A DNA stretch of 64,000 nt, taken from contig CANTFK010000981.1 of assembly GCA_947646735.1 (NCBI GenBank), positions 62,001-126,000 on the forward strand, in the 5' to 3' direction. The first letter of the stretch is position 1. Every line of letters starts with the position of its first letter. This DNA comes from Peronospora farinosa. Lineage: Eukaryota; Oomycota; Peronosporomycetes; Peronosporales; Peronosporaceae. A program made the translations under genes and the position numbers. The notes under the pieces were generated by a model. That model was not told the DNA's origin. It was given only the letters and a program-made list of their open reading frames with translations, and ran no database searches. Shown piece by piece: positions 43,900 to 55,431 of the stretch.

Positions 43900-45850
43900 A
43901 GCCCTGATTCCTTTTGTTGACTGTTCTTGATTCCTTGTGTTGACTGGTCAGGAGTAGCAGGTCTACCGACGAGACCCCAGGTTTACTAGGGAGACATCGG
44001 GTCTATTAGTGAGAGACCGAGGGCGACTCCTTCGGTACTGTATAATCGGTACCCTGGCAATGGTCTCTCCATGCAATTATTTGCGGCTAACGGTCTCTTT
44101 ATCCCGTGGTCCCCTTTCTTTACGGTCCCTTCTCCCTGGTGTTCGGTCCTGGTCTCTCCAGTACAACTACAACCTAGGCTCTCCACATTCCGAAAAGCAC
44201 TTCGCCACAGCCGCCCTTTGTACTTGCTCAGCCGTACAGCGATTTGAGCACGCTCATATCTTCAGCACATCAATCGCGTAGGTACTTCTGCTCACTTTGT
44301 GTCGCTTCGGTAATGTCTTCTCCTCACCGTTCGAAAAACCGGCCTTACTCGTCTCTGCGCCCCTGTCGATCCTCTTTACGACTCATCCGTACCATAACCG
44401 TTGACAGTGATCTCTTGCGAGACTGCCTGCGATAAGGATTTACCCGCTACTGCCGCTTCTTTCGCAAGCCGTTCCATCGGAGGTTCCTTCCATCATGTTT
44501 ATCTCCTCGGTCGACAAAGTGTCTGCCGCGCCGGCCGATCTCGCTGGTATACGCCAAGCTATGAGCGACCTGAAGGCCGGCTTTGCTACGCTTTCCCTCC
44601 GAGTTGAGGCTTTCGAAGGTAGTCTCCCTTCCATCACTTTCTGGACGGCCCGGCGTGAGCATTTTGAGAAAGAGATACGCGACATCTTCCGTCTCGTGGT
44701 TCAGCTCCGTGAAGGACTTCAGCTCGAGAAGACACTGGTGGACAACCTTCGGTAGAAGATTGGCTACCGTCAGAGTCGATACTCTCTCCTCGCGGCGGTT
44801 AATTCATGCCGACGTATCCGGTGTACCATATGAAGGTCTGATTCCTTCTCGGCGGCCTCTTCCACGGCCATAGGTCCATCTAGGGGCCGATCGAGGTCTC
44901 TTGCAAACGACCCAGGCGATATTCTTTGCGTTATATCCGTTAAGTCTTGCAAATCCAGTAATTCACTTAAGTCAGACGTGTTAACCAACACCGCTTCTGC
45001 GGCGATTCAGTCCAGGATCTTGGTGGTACTTCTTCTTCCATCCAGTTGAGCTCAAACTAAAGACTACTCCAGCGATGACAGCGAGGTGTTCCGAACGGTC
45101 TTAGTCAAGTCACTGTCTTTCGGGTGACATTCCGCGCCTAAATTTTCCTCAGTCTTCTAACACCATCCACTTCTGCAGCTGACTTAGTCTCGCCCTAGGA
45201 ACCGATCGATGTTTGGATCTTTCGGCTTGGAGAGTATGTCGGAATCGGGGTAGACGAACAACGTCCTATGGCCATGGGTGACGATTCTGTAGTGAAGCGC
45301 TTTATGGAATGTGAAGAACACAGAGGTCAGTTGAATGGAAGGTTCAAAAGACAGCTCACCAGGTAAGGGAACTGGAAGGAAAGGGGACCTAGGGATAACG
45401 TGACCGTTGGCGAGGATCGATTTAAAGAGCCAGAAACGGGAAGAAATGATCAAAAGTACCAGTCCAAGTCGACCCGGTCCAACATTGGAAAATCTGGTCT
45501 CTCATTATAGACCCCACTCTCTCATTAGTAGACCCCGGCAACACAGTGGCAGACCTGGTTATTCATCATTAGACCTGGCCCTCAGTGAAAGCTTTGATCC
45601 CTCGTCGGTGGACACGGAAGAGGGCTTCAGTAGACCCGGTCCCTCTTTGGTAGACCCGGTCCGGTCCACTCTTCGGTAGACCCAGTCCCTCTTCGGTAGA
45701 CCTGAGGTTCGCATTGGTAGATCTGGGTCCCTCGAGGTTCAGCCACTCCTGACCAGTTAACACAAGGATCAGATCAGTTAACACAAGGAACAAGGGCTTC
45801 AGGCAAGGATAGAGTTAAGGAGTTAAAAGGATAGGTCTATATTGAATACT
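43900..45850. repeat. Region flanked by inverted minisatellites
   Basis: 43900-44010 (tgttgactggtcaggagtag, then units around gggtctattagtgagaga) recurs in reverse complement at 45460-45850 (units around gtagacccggtccctcttcg, then cactcctgaccagttaacac). Between them is a plus frame at 44495-44755 of 86 codons with coiled-coil character and no recognised homologue, and a minus frame at 45184-45453 of unknown origin. It could be a non-autonomous foldback element or two arms of an old rearrangement. Confidence 0.45.
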
Positions 45851-46919
45851 ACTTCAATTTTAATCTACGTGACACGACTTCGTCGTCCTTAAGCACTTTC
45901 TCTAGCTACTCATCTGTTCCGGTAGGGATATATTTTGCCCCCCCCCCCCTCGAAGACAGTTGTGTAGCGAAGTTTAAGTGCGAATAGATCTCCAGGATTA
46001 TATTTGGCCTGTGAGCTCGTTTGAGTAGCAACACCCCTTAAGACCCACTTTCCGAAGCGGTCTCCCTCACCTCACGATCCGGGAGCAAAGTAAAGGCCAG
46101 GTTGTTTACCCCTGAAACAACAAGGAAAAGTTCAGGGACGACAAGCTCCCTGAAAATTTTTGCTCTAAGCCCACTCTCGACAAGGTCGATGGAGTGGCCA
46201 CCTACCGGCCCACCGAGTGAATCGAGGCTTCCAGGTCTACCTCCCTCAAGGCAGACATCTACATCCTTACCAAATTTTCGAGGAGTTCAACGCGCCAGAT
46301 GACGGGTACACAAGGTGAGAAGGTCCATACGCCGCAACGGGATACTCCTCCAACAGTCGGCAGTCCGGCACAGTGAGTGGTTTGGGATCTCATCATACAA
46401 TTTTAATAATCCACTCCACCACATTTCTTACACTTCAAGTGACCCGAGCTCGTTTCAAAGGGATTTCATCACCCTGGGTTCATGCAAGCGAAGACCTTCT
46501 CTGCCTTGGCCGGTCGACCGTATCAACCTTTGGTGTTTCTTCACCATGTATTTAACAATTGGTCACCAGTTGAATTTGCCGTAGGGGTGGTTCGGTCCGC
46601 TAGACGAAAACATCGGGCGCCCCCCTTGAGTGAAAGCCGTCAATGATCAGTTTATCCATGGTCCAGAGCGTTCTTGATGCTCAGCCTTAGACAGACGCAA
46701 AAGTACCGCTTCCGCCCGTTTCCTTCCGATCTGTAGGCTGTCTCGCTATACCAAATTTGATGAGGAAAGCGCTTGTGGAGAAGTGCCAGAATAACCGGGG
46801 CTCCTGGGGATATAGTGATAAAGGGCAAGAGAATTCCAGGTCACTCCCCCGAGGGAATGACAAAAGCAAGGCCTCGCAGATACTCAACATCACACCAGGC
46901 CCCAGACTCATGAAGAATA
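45851..46919. other. Old repeat-derived sequence, partly like H2
   Basis: A C13 run lies near 45936-45949. The segment 46190-46450 resembles 47640-47850 (both have gacgggtacacaaggtga-like and gtcggcrgtccggc-like blocks), suggesting a duplicated leader/gag start of family H. No clear coding frame. Confidence 0.4.
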
Positions 46920-47140
46920 TAAGGACCCAACAGTGCAGACCCGGTACAGGCCCCAAGGTCCAAGGGCCCAGGATACCGGGGTACCAGGGTAAAGGGATCC
47001 GGGATACCAAAGCCCAGGGTACTGGGGTACCAGGGTAAAGGGATACGGGATACCAAAGCCCAGGGTACCAGGGTACTAGGGTAAAGGGATCCGGGGTACC
47101 AGGGCCCAGAGTACCAGGGTACCAGGGTACAGGAACCCAG
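46920..47140 (+). repeat. Minisatellite, about 46-bp unit
   Basis: The block gtaccagggtaaagggat recurs at 46981, 47027 and 47073 (the last with gtactagg). The unit is itself built from short gggtaccagg words. Confidence 0.85.
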
Positions 47141-47224
47141 GACCCTATGTCCGAGGGTGCGAAACGATACACGGAACCCCGAAGGTTACAGAAATTACAG
47201 GTACCAAGGAGCCAGTTCTTCCTC

Positions 47225-47866
47225 CAAGAGTAGACACGTGACACTATGTAAAGCAAAGGGTTAGGGTTAGTCAAGAAAAGCATACCAAGAATACGATAAA
47301 TAAACACACTCGAATTTTCTTTACACGTGGCGGCTCTAAGCGCCCCCTCCAAGCTTCTCCGTCACCTCACCACTTCCGGGAGGGATTCCCTTTGGCCTCC
47401 CGACGTCAGCAGGTGTTTGACTGCTCAATATACGCAAGTTGAACCTCAGGATAGTTGGCCTGAGGTGTCGAGACACTCAGAATTCGCTACAGGAAGCGAT
47501 TTCCCTGCAGGGAACTAGAAAAAGAGGTCAAAAGACCAAGAAACCGTTAGACACTGAAAGGGGTACATAGTACCAGGTGCATTGCTCTCGACACAGCTGA
47601 TCGAGCACAAGAAACCCGGGATCAGTGAAGTATATCCACTTGGGGACCACCAAGTCCCTCCATCCAAGGACCAAGCCTATATGTCTTCTGCGTCAACCGA
47701 GGAGCAAGACCAGCCAAGCCGACGGGTACACAGGGTGATACTCAAGGTTGAAACGACACGGTATCGGGGTACCCCCTCCGTAAGTCGGCGTTCCGGCGCT
47801 GTTTGTGCTTTTAGGTCTCCTACGTTGTTTGAGATTCCACTACACCACTACGCCATAAGACCATGA
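47225..47866 (+). repeat. H-family fragment 2 (LTR end, primer site, leader)
   Basis: Homologous to 12530-12810. LTR end at ...TTTACA, two bases, then TGGCGGCTCTAAGCGCC (47338), which looks like a primer-binding site different from that of A, B and D. It continues as leader sequence to about 47866; no intact gag. Confidence 0.5.
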
Positions 47867-47869
47867 GCT

Positions 47870-49832
47870 GAATTAAGTTATTCACCAACCGATAGTCGAT
47901 GCACAACCTGATGTCTACTCACAGTTATCACAATTGGGCTGGCCTATGGTGAAGTAGAGGGTTGTACAATCCTCGCTGACAGCTGTCCCTTCATCAGGTC
48001 GGCTAACTTTTTTTTGAATTGTGGTGTCACCTTCCGTACACGTTGCGCAATCGATCTCGCATTCTACACATCAATGTAACATATAGCCTCTCGAGCGGCG
48101 GGTGGTAAGACGTTAACTAACCCATCAACAGATGTCGCTTCTTCCATATTATCTGTCGTAGCCGGTTCACCTCTTTCGGAGTATTCCCATCCGGATCAGG
48201 AATACGTATGTCTTCCAACTCAATTTATTCAGGTGAGGGGTTCACTTCTGGTATGATAGTCCATCCTTGTTATATGTCCTCGGCCCAAAATTCCTCACTC
48301 TCAAAGGGTACACCAGGTCATCTGCCTGTGTTGGATCATTCAGTTTAGCTTCCTCCTCATTGGCAGTGGTCACTGTATGTCGGTCTTCTTTAGATTATAC
48401 TCCTTACTTGAGATGTCTATCTTCCTGCAAATTCGCGTTCTCTTCGCACAGTTGTCCTTCTCTTTCGGGCATCCGTAGGTGACTCATATTCATCATTGAG
48501 GCTGGAACCAGTGGTCGCTGTAAAATGCGTGGCAGAGTCTTATATTGTGGCTTTTTCACAAACAACATCACGTCCACTTTCTTATTGTCGACTTGGTCAG
48601 TGATATCCTCATATGCCAGATTTAGACATTTCTAAAATCTTCAGGAGCCCACCAAGACGAGCCCTGGTGCTCGAAGTACTTGGTCTTTTGCCAACCACAT
48701 ACCTATCTTGGTGTCTTCGCGCAATATCAAGGTGTGGGAGATGACGTTGGTTATCATCAAAAATTGTCGACGTCCTACCGTTTGGATCATGAAAGTGACC
48801 CACCGTTCCCTTCTCGTGACCCACATTTTTCACTGTTTTAAGGTCGACCTTTTAATAGGGACTTCCGCACACCCTCCAACAGGTATTTTCGCATACTGAC
48901 CTAGCTTCACGTCTGACATTCGGGTATCATAGAGCGTATCCCTTCTAAACAATTGCACTTAAACTTCATCGAGGAGACAGACTGTTCCGTCCGCCAGGTT
49001 TAACCGGATTTTAGCTAAGACCATGAAGTTCCCAAATTTACGTCTTGGATCACCATAGGGCCTACCGATACCTTTAAATGTACATCAAATTTTCGTTTAT
49101 AGTGATCTTGATGCGAGTGCGATCTTCTGTAGTGTATATGAGTTCTTCAATACCAATACATTCTTATCCTTTACTTTCGTCAATTTGGCAGCCTATCTTA
49201 CAAGCAAAGGCGATATCCAGGGTGGATATCTCGGCGCCAGTATCGAACAAAAAGTTTACGCAATCATTGTTGACCTTTCCAGAAGTTTTGGCGTGTCTGA
49301 AATATTTAGTGAGGAAATTTTCAATACCCCCTGGACTCGCCCGGCAATAGGCCTAACTCCATCACTGCGTTTCTTAAACAAAATTATTAGGCTTATTCAA
49401 AGAAGCAACATGGACCATAGATATTTTTCGTTCTTAGATATATCTTCGATCTTCTTTTCTGGTATACCTATCTCCTCCTTGGGCTGTTTTCCACATATGC
49501 AAAGATACAAAAATTAGAACGCTTGGCTCGTACCAGATTCAAACCTGGCGAGCGTCATCATTTGCCATCTTCTCGAGTTTCTCCGGGAACATTCCGGCAT
49601 GCTTGGTCGGGTTATACCATTGATGAAATAAATTGTAGAACACCTCCATATAGCACTCCTCGACATCTAGCGCTCCTCGACAGCCTCGTCGTACGAACAA
49701 CCAGCAATTCGACGGATGACCTTTCTTTCTACAGCGGTCACATGCGGTGTGCTTGATCAAAGATTTTTTTCTTTGAACCACAGAAGATTCGCCATATCTT
49801 GAGTGCGATGAAACATCGTCAGCTTCCCCCAC
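47870..49832 (-). pseudogene. E3 gag end, protease and RT start
   Basis: Minus-strand remnant of an E-type element. The gag C-terminus with a zinc knuckle (CDRCRKKGHPSNCW) and VRRGCRGALDVEECYMEVFY is at 49539-49832. The aspartic protease with LFDTGAEISTLDIAFACKIG is near 49190-49300. A long poorly conserved stretch follows. RT begins near 48000 with the segment VDIRLCIDYRLVNNL at about 47875-47925, corresponding to LRLCIDYRRV of E2. Many breaks. It ends against A-type pol at 49850. Confidence 0.72.
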
Positions 49833-49849
49833 GCACCCCTCGCGGTCTT

Positions 49850-51960
49850 CGAGCCGATCACGTGCATCAGCAGGTGTTTCAAGTTATGCGGGACAGCAAG
49901 TTGTATGCGAAATTCAAGAAGTGTGTCTTTTGTGCACCGGAGATTCCGGTGCTATGTGAGTAAATCGGGGGTTCGAGCTGATCCAGAAGGTGTCGTCCAT
50001 CTATTCTTGTCCCACACCCACGACCCTACAGAAATGCTTCAGTGACTCAGCTTGGCCAGTTACTTGCACAAGTATACAAAGGATTATGCTGGTTCTATAC
50101 AGCCTTGTAGTCCCTCTTAAAGAAAGGCGCCACGTGGTCGTGGAGTCCCGATCACCAAACAGCTTTTGACGCAGTGAAGAAGAGCCTGACGTCAGCGTCA
50201 GTATTGGTCCTACCGGTCGACTCTAAGCCGTTACACGTGGTATGCGATGCCAGTAATTTTTCAATTGTTTATGCCCTCATGCAATTGGATGATGAGGACC
50301 GTAAACGAGTCGTGAGTTATCAGTCATGACAGATGAAGACATCTGAGAAGAACTATCCGGTTTACGAAAAGGAGTTGTTAGCGATGCGCTACGCGCTCTT
50401 CGAGTTCCGCGTACACCTGCTTGGTGATTGTACATTTGTATTGTATACCGATCATGCATCGCTGTTGAGCAATGAAGAGTCCGCTTCCAACGGATGGCAC
50501 GGTGGATTTTCTTTCTTTTACGAGTACAACTTCGTCGTGCGCTACAAGCCGGGCAAGACCAATATTCTTACCGATGTTCTGTCACAACGTCTTGACTACG
50601 ATCCTCGGACTGCGCTGCATCATCAACGACTAATGTCGAGGGTGATGATGATCAATGTGCGATTTGTATATCGCTGAATTTAACTCGGGTCACACCCGAG
50701 CTGTGCTTATTCGACGATATCGTCGTGGCGTACAAGAATGATCCAGAATACGCGGATATTATTGCTTATCTGCGTTCTTCCAGTGATGTTGCACTGGGAG
50801 ATCTGTCACGAACCAAGTGTGATCACATTCATCGATAAAGTATGGACGGAAATACAGCATCGATCCATTTAAAGCTCCTCACACGGTAATCGCTAACGAC
50901 ATGAATTTGCGTTCTCGTATCATCCACGAGTATCACAATGCCCCTGCTGGCAGTCATTTAGGCCGCAAAAACAATTTCGCGGCTGTGTCTCGTGACTTCT
51001 TCTGGCCCTATGGGTACGCAACTGGAATCGAACTTGCAAAATTTGCCAGCGTGTGAAGCCATCTTCATCGTCGCCAGGATTCCCTGCGACCGTTGCGATT
51101 GCATCCAGGGCCTAGCGATCTGTTTCGGTGTGCTTCATCTTCGGGCTCGCGCCCGTTAGTCAAGGTCGTGCGTGTATCCTGATTTTGTTGACAGATTCAG
51201 CAAAATGACACATCTGGTGCCTTCTTACGCTAAGGTCACCGCGGTAGAGACCGCAATGCACTTCATTGGCGAGATGTTTCGCCATCACATATTGCCAGAA
51301 TATTGTTTCTTACCGTGGTCAGCAATTCACACCCGCATTTTTGACGTCACTGTTCGAGCTTCTCGGGACGAAACTGTAGGTGTCTACAGCGGTCCATTCG
51401 GAGATGGATGGGTAACCGAGTGTGTAACCCGAGTCCTCAAAGATGTATTTGAAGTTATACTACGTCAAAATGAGTTGAAATGCATTCTTATCATTTGTAG
51501 GGGCCCCGGGGGGGGAAAAACTTGAGCGCAAGTGTAGTCACCCGATTTAAGACGAAGTCTACTGCTTTGGCGCCATGTGGCGTGGCGCCTCCGTTAGATC
51601 GATGGACTGCGCAGATATTTATTGGCCCGTCTTTGGGTAAGCATTCATCTACTACCAACTACGCGCCGATTGAGTCGGCGAGGCCAATCAATGACATGAC
51701 TGTGTCAGGGTTTATACTCCAGAGTCAAACTATCATCCGGTTTGTACGTGACGTACTTCAGTCTGCAGTGGACAAGCAGAAAGAGCTGTTTAGGAAAAAC
51801 ATTAGCAAGTCAAGAAGGACGATAGTGTAATACTATCTACTGAAAGGTCTAAGTATTCACCAGTCACCAAGTTAGGCGCGAGTAAACTCGCCTCAATCTT
51901 TATCGATCCATTCGAGGTTGTGAAGGCGATCGGTGACGCTACTACCAAGTGGACAAGTCG
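49850..51960 (+). pseudogene. A5: A-type RT end, RNase H, integrase, decayed
   Basis: Plus-strand fragment aligning with A3 pol. RT end: VFQVMRDSKLYAKFKKCVFC at 49880-49940. RNase H: KTSEKNYPVYEKELLAMRYA at 50335-50400 and YTDHASLLS near 50450. Integrase pieces: HEYHNAPAGSHLG near 50930 (zinc histidines), DRFSKMTHLVPSYAKVTAVE near 51180, RLRFVRDV-like tail to 51830. Multiple stops and frame changes. No LTRs attached. Confidence 0.8.
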
Positions 51961-52059
51961 TGCTAACCAGCAAATATGCTGCCGATCGCCTTGCTGCTGG
52001 CCTGACGATCAAAAAATACAGTTTTCTTGTTTTTGTGAGCCGACTCTACAAATGCTTAT

Positions 52060-52173
52060 CTTGTTGCTGATCCAAAGTTAGTCACAGCCGAGGGCTGTGC
52101 TCGTGTCTGCCAACACAATTTCCGGCTTCACGGTAATCCTGTTAGCTTTTGTCCGACCGAAATACACGGTTCA
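52060..52173 (+). pseudogene. Scrap of C-type integrase
   Basis: NAYLVADPKLVTAEGCARV in translation parallels NLVAVPESITAESCARV of the C integrase (15210-15260). It is cut by the A3 LTR at 52174. Confidence 0.55.
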
Positions 52174-52515
52174 TGTAATGGGCTACATTACACATATAGC
52201 ATTAACACAAATAAACAATTACATATGTAGGCAGGTGCTGGGCCCGAATAGCGGGCACAGCGTGGTAATTTATTATTGGTTTATTATTGGGCCTAAAGTC
52301 CCCAATATGGACCAATGATAAATCAACCTGAAATTGTGTGGTTCCCGAAAGGCGGGAACACTGTCGTATTTATTACGACTAAAATCTTCGTAATTAGTAC
52401 GAATTAAAACCAAAATAAAAATCAGAGTTAAATTTACTTAATACCTAATACTCGGGCTTGAGTCTTCCTCAAGCGCACGTGTAAGCTAGTGACGGTACGT
52501 TCTAGCCCCGTTACA
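52174..52515 (+). repeat. LTR-A, 5' LTR of A3
   Basis: 342 bp, TGTAATGGGCTACATTACA to AGCCCCGTTACA. It carries five hairpins each with a 5-base loop: 52174-52192, 52238-52260 (one mismatch), 52341-52359, 52363-52379 and 52387-52403. Left flank gttca. Confidence 0.93.
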
Positions 52516-52532
52516 CCTGGTAGCACTTTGTA
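52516..52532 (+). other. Primer-binding site of A3
   Basis: cc spacer then TGGTAGCACTTTGTA. Confidence 0.65.
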
Positions 52533-52541
52533 GTCCTTCCT

Positions 52542-53591
52542 ATGCCCGAGTTTGGGATGAGCGAATCGTCGTACTTTGACGCTCCAGATTTATTTCTGGA
52601 GCACGCGACCTTCCCCCATCTTACTGGTGTTGAGTGGGATGCCCTTAATCGCCTCGCGGCGATATCGGGAGAGGCATTCGTCGCGTCGCTGATGAGATCA
52701 GCGACCCCTGACGCGCAACGTCTCGCCATACATGAGTTTATGGCACGCGAGCTCGCCGAATCCAACCGGCGAGGCTTAACTCCCTCGCGCCCTTCACGTA
52801 ATGAGGCCGTGAAGATGGAAACCTCCTCCTACTCTGGAGAAGGTAAGGACCGGTTATCGCTGAACCGGTGGTTCCGAGAAGTTGATATCGCCATCGCCTC
52901 GAGACTTCTTGAGGCTCCCCAGGCGAAGGTCAACTTTCTTCTTTCCCGCCTCACCGGGAAGGCCAAGGAGTGGGCCCTTGGTAAACTCGTTGTGGACGAG
53001 CACGCATTTCCCACCTTGGATACCATCCAGGACGATCTCCGTCTTGCCTTCGAGCCACCACAAGAGGAGAAACTGGTGCGATCAAGATTCCTGTCGATGC
53101 GACAGGGTAAAATGGCGATGCGCGACTACGTACAGATGGCTAGGCATCTGGCGTCATGTATTATCACGCACCCCATGGACATGTACACACAGGTGAATGT
53201 CTTTGTGGATGGTATGCGTGAGGGGCAGACCCGCTTATCGCTGGAGCGCGCCGAGCCTGCCACATTGGAGGAGGCATTCGCCATCGCACTCCGTGAAGAC
53301 TTTAGGGTCACAAAGGCCTATGCCAAACCCTCGGTCGTCAGCGTTCCCCGGCCTTCTGGCCCAGAACCTATGGAGATCGACGTTATTGAGTCGTCGGGTG
53401 ACCGGCGACGTGTCTTTCATCATAAAGGTGACGCTCGCACCGGGCGTCCAATGGTTTGCTTTCGTTGTCTCAAGCCAGGACATCGCGCGGCAGAGTGCCG
53501 TGCGCCAGCCCCATTATCGGTGCAAGTAGTGGACGCCCATCATGAGGGTGCTGTACCGGCCGCACGTCCAAAAAACGGTCGGGACCAGTAG
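52542..53591 (+). CDS. A3 Gag
   Basis: 349 codons, intact, from the ATG 26 bases after the LTR. It encodes the capsid/nucleocapsid precursor of the virus-like particle. The N-terminal leader is [20 protein letters not shown]. The capsid domain of the retrotransposon Gag type follows at about residues 85-230 ([78 protein letters not shown]). A C-terminal CCHC zinc knuckle [14 protein letters not shown] is at about residues 306-319. The last codons hold an A_AAA_AAC heptamer, so a minority of ribosomes should enter the protease frame. It is identical in length to A4 Gag, and the two look the same residue for residue by eye. A nested ATG 15 bases downstream is also possible as start. Confidence 0.93.
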   Translation: MPEFGMSESSYFDAPDLFLEHATFPHLTGVEWDALNRLAAISGEAFVASLMRSATPDAQRLAIHEFMARELAESNRRGLTPSRPSRNEAVKMETSSYSGEGKDRLSLNRWFREVDIAIASRLLEAPQAKVNFLLSRLTGKAKEWALGKLVVDEHAFPTLDTIQDDLRLAFEPPQEEKLVRSRFLSMRQGKMAMRDYVQMARHLASCIITHPMDMYTQVNVFVDGMREGQTRLSLERAEPATLEEAFAIALREDFRVTKAYAKPSVVSVPRPSGPEPMEIDVIESSGDRRRVFHHKGDARTGRPMVCFRCLKPGHRAAECRAPAPLSVQVVDAHHEGAVPAARPKNGRDQ

Positions 53592-53610
53592 GTGCAGGGC
53601 GCCCTACTGG
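53570..53610 (+). promoter_or_regulatory. Programmed -1 frameshift signal, gag to protease
   Basis: Slippery heptamer A_AAA_AAC at 53570-53576 in the gag frame, 8-base spacer, then a perfect stem (arms CCAGTAGG 53585-53592 and CCTACTGG 53603-53610, 10-base loop). The gag stop TAG at 53589-53591 lies in the stem. The -1 frame is open from 53576 into the protease. Confidence 0.72.
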
Positions 53611-55022
53611 TTGGAACGGAGGTCCGGGTCCCCCGGTGGCAGCCCAACCTTCCAGTCCTCCTGCGCTACGCGCACGGTTAAATGCCACCACTACGAGTGG
53701 TGATTCACGTCTGATTATTGTCAGTTTACATGTCGCCGGCGTCCGGCGACCTCTGCGAGCACTCCTGGACTCAGGAGCAACAAACAATTTCTTTCGTGAA
53801 TCTTGTTTGTCGATGCTGCCTCCCAGCATTCAGGTCCGTGAGGGACCTGGCCAAGTCGTCGTCAAGTTGGCTGACGGGAAACCACACCGCGTATCGCGGC
53901 GCGAAGTGTCGTTGCCGTATACGTTTGATGGCTTTCGCAGTAATGATGATTTCTTGGTGATCGCGATGAATTATGCATTCGATTGCATACTGGGCATGCC
54001 ATGGTTGGCACGTTATAAGCCCCAGATCGACTGGTTAGCCAGATCAGTGAGACGTCGACGCAAGTTCGATGTCAGTGAAGTGTTTACCCATCTCTTGGTA
54101 TCTCCAAGTGACTGGCCAAACGTCACAGTCGTGGATCGCGATTCCACGACGTTGGCGGTGCACAGAGCGAGCGATGGCCCTCTCTGCACTGCTTGTGCTG
54201 TTCTTCGGGACACAAGTGACAGTGACTCCTCGCTACAGAGCGAAGAGGACGACGAGGACGACGCGGTCGAACAGGGGTTCCCGCGCGTCATTAATGCGGT
54301 TGAACAGGGGTTCCCGCACGTGAATGCAGTGGTTGAACCGGGGTTCCCATCTGCACCTATTGTGGTCGAGCAGGGGCTCCCACAAGGGCATTGTGGCGAC
54401 GAGCAAGAGCTCGCCAGCGAGTGTGACGTGGACGGACAGGAGTCCTCACGCGAGAGCATGATGGTCGAACCGGGGTTCCCATCATCACCCACTGTGGTCG
54501 AACCGAGGTTCCCACATGGGCATACTGTGGTTGAGCAGGGGCTCCCACGCGGGTTTACGGCGGCCGAGCAGGAGCTCCCGCATCAAGTGTCGACGGTCGA
54601 GTTTGGGGTACTCCCGTCCAGTGTTTCCGGCATCTTGGATGACGACATCCAGTGCCTAGAGGGGGGTGATGGTTTATCACCTGACTGCGGTTCGCCAGCT
54701 TCGAGTAGTGACTCGAAGCACGATGGGGACAACAGCACCGAGAATTTAGCGTTGGAATGTGTCCACGCTATCGTGTACGTGGAAGGGAGTCCACAAAGGC
54801 GCCAATATATCGAGGTCGAGAGTCCTCCTCGTAATGCGTCTTCCATTACAAGTCTTCCAGGGCTTTCCTGGAAGCATTTCCTACGTGACCTTAAGGGAGG
54901 CACTGTGGAACAAGTGTGTCTAATCACCAACGAGGTGGTTACCGTGGCAAACGAGGAGCATATGGCGCGTCCTCAAAGCGCTGAGCCGAAGTCTGCGCGT
55001 GAAGAAAGGTTTGCATCACAGT
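53576..55022 (+). CDS. A3 Pol, 5' part: protease and VEQGFP linker (split by A4)
   Basis: -1 frame from the slippery site. Aspartic protease with [17 protein letters not shown] (active site DSGA) near 53745-53795 and [19 protein letters not shown] near 53977-54034. Then a linker with tandem imperfect repeats (VEQGFP, VEPGFP, VEQGLP cores) at 54261-54590 and an acidic/Ser segment ([17 protein letters not shown]). It leads into REERFASQ, where A4 is inserted at 55022/55023. Across the insertion the frame continues without loss at 62828 (SQ, then [15 protein letters not shown]). The function of the linker is unknown. It has 44 codons fewer than A4 in the repeat region. The protease would mature Gag and Pol. 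Confidence 0.9.
55018..55022 (+). other. Target-site duplication of A4 (left)
   Basis: acagt, repeated at 62824-62828. Confidence 0.95.
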
Positions 55023-55353
55023 TGTAACGGGGCTAGAACGTACCGTCACTGCGCTTGAGGAAGACTCAAGCCCGAGTATTAGGTATTAAGTAAATTTAAC
55101 TCTGATTTTTATTTTGGTTTTAATTCGTACTAATTACGAAGATTTTAGTCGTAATAAATACGACAGTGTTCCCGCCTTTCGGGAACCACACAATTTCAGG
55201 TTGATTTATCATTGGTCCATATTGGGGACTTTAGGCCCAATAATAAACCAATAATAAATTACCACGCTGTGCCCGCTATTCGGGCCCAGCACCTGCCTAC
55301 ATATGTAATTGTTTATTTGTGTTAATGCTATATGTGTAATGTAGCCCATTACA
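55023..55353 (-). repeat. LTR-A, 3' LTR of A4
   Basis: 331 bp, identical to 62493-62823. Confidence 0.95.
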
Positions 55354-55365
55354 TCACCCCTTCTC
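55354..55365 (-). other. Polypurine tract of A4
   Basis: Minus-strand gagaaggggtga immediately before the LTR. Confidence 0.8.
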
Positions 55366-55431
55366 ATGACAGCACTCACCAACCGTGAGTGCTCAACTGT
55401 CGAAAACCCTTCGCCTACAAACGAATAAGCA

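Noticed and set aside
47258..47272. agggttagggttag, telomere-like
   Set aside because: Only two units, inside an H-family repeat; not a telomere array.
46687..47352. 221-codon minus-strand open frame with Pro/Trp/Tyr/Gly repeats
   Set aside because: Mostly a reading of the gggtaccagg minisatellite; no independent protein signature.
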